A stretch of 5,445 bases of DNA from Actinomycetota bacterium. GTDB lineage: Bacteria > Actinomycetota > Thermoleophilia > RBG-16-64-13. A program made the translations under genes and the position numbers. Below the pieces are notes generated by a model that did no database searches, was not told the DNA's origin, and saw nothing but the letters and a program-made list of their open reading frames with translations. Shown here in pieces: positions 5,402-5,445 of this stretch (positions within the stretch are counted from its first letter, which is position 1; the number at the start of each line of letters is the position of its first letter). The DNA is taken from positions 760-6,204 of the forward strand of contig JAMDDA010000164.1 in NCBI GenBank assembly GCA_023488925.1, given 5' to 3'.

Positions 5402-5445
5402 ATGGCAACCACGATGCAAATGAGAAAACCTGAAGGCCATGGCGG
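5402..5445 (+). CDS. Possible start of the next operon gene (3' partial), unidentified
   Basis: An ATG at 5402, six bases after the acsA stop codon, opens a frame that stays open to the window edge (14 codons, starting MATTMQMRKP). In-frame ATGs at 5414 and 5420 are alternative starts. A G-rich run at 5388-5392 lies nine bases upstream and could act as a weak Shine-Dalgarno sequence. The fragment is too short to identify. By position, another Wood-Ljungdahl gene such as acsB or acsC is plausible, but the visible residues do not resemble the starts I know for these. Confidence 0.4.
   Translation, partial: MATTMQMRKPEGHG

Noticed and set aside
4637..5440. A 267-codon minus-strand open frame opposite the end of acsA
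   Set aside because: It covers the region coding for C-cluster ligands C451, C481, C522 and K561 on the plus strand, and I recognise no domain in the antisense product.
1..5445. Mobile elements, CRISPR arrays, tRNA/rRNA genes or phage genes
   Set aside because: No direct-repeat array, transposase motif, terminal inverted repeats or structured RNA signature was seen. Almost all of the window is coding for known pathway genes.

Overview
The window is a dense, all-plus-strand segment of a Wood-Ljungdahl (reductive acetyl-CoA) gene cluster. It is high in G+C (by eye in the low to mid 60s percent). The order is cooC (5' end cut off by the window) - fchA - folD-like - acsD - acsA/cooS, then the possible first codons of another gene at the right edge. 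No rRNA, tRNA, CRISPR array, insertion sequence or prophage signal was seen. All long minus-strand frames lie antisense to recognisable plus-strand genes.

Layout: bases 1-738 encode a CooC-type nickel-insertion ATPase. A strong GC-rich hairpin begins at the last base of its stop codon and may be a terminator or a processing site. Bases 807-1442 encode an FchA-type methenyl-tetrahydrofolate cyclohydrolase (GTG start). Bases 1467-2432 encode a FolD-family methylene-tetrahydrofolate dehydrogenase. Bases 2488-3423 encode the small subunit of the corrinoid iron-sulfur protein (AcsD, apparently TTG start). Bases 3446-5395 encode a complete Ni-Fe-S carbon monoxide dehydrogenase catalytic subunit with all cluster ligands present. 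From fchA to acsA the gaps are only 22-55 bases and each gene has a recognisable Shine-Dalgarno sequence, so fchA-folD-acsD-acsA reads as one operon.

Together, FchA and the FolD-like enzyme would perform the middle two steps of the methyl branch (methenyl-THF formation and its reduction to methylene-THF). AcsD belongs to the corrinoid protein that carries the methyl group to acetyl-CoA synthase. The CO dehydrogenase supplies CO from CO2, or oxidises CO, and CooC matures its nickel site. The rest of the pathway (fhs, metF/metV, acsE, acsC, acsB) is not visible and could lie outside the window.

The most unusual element is the FolD-like protein. By ungapped alignment it lacks the lysine and glutamine needed for cyclohydrolase activity, it lacks the usual NADP-binding arginine, and it carries an inserted four-cysteine zinc-ribbon-like segment near its C-terminus. 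With a dedicated cyclohydrolase directly upstream, this suggests a FolD specialised as a dehydrogenase, perhaps with an added metal-binding or partner-docking module.

The host is probably an anaerobic high-GC bacterium with an acetogenic or related CO/CO2 metabolism. Actinomycetota, Chloroflexota or a high-GC Bacillota lineage are all possible, and the sequence alone does not let me choose. The pathway itself is well known; I see no wholly new system here.
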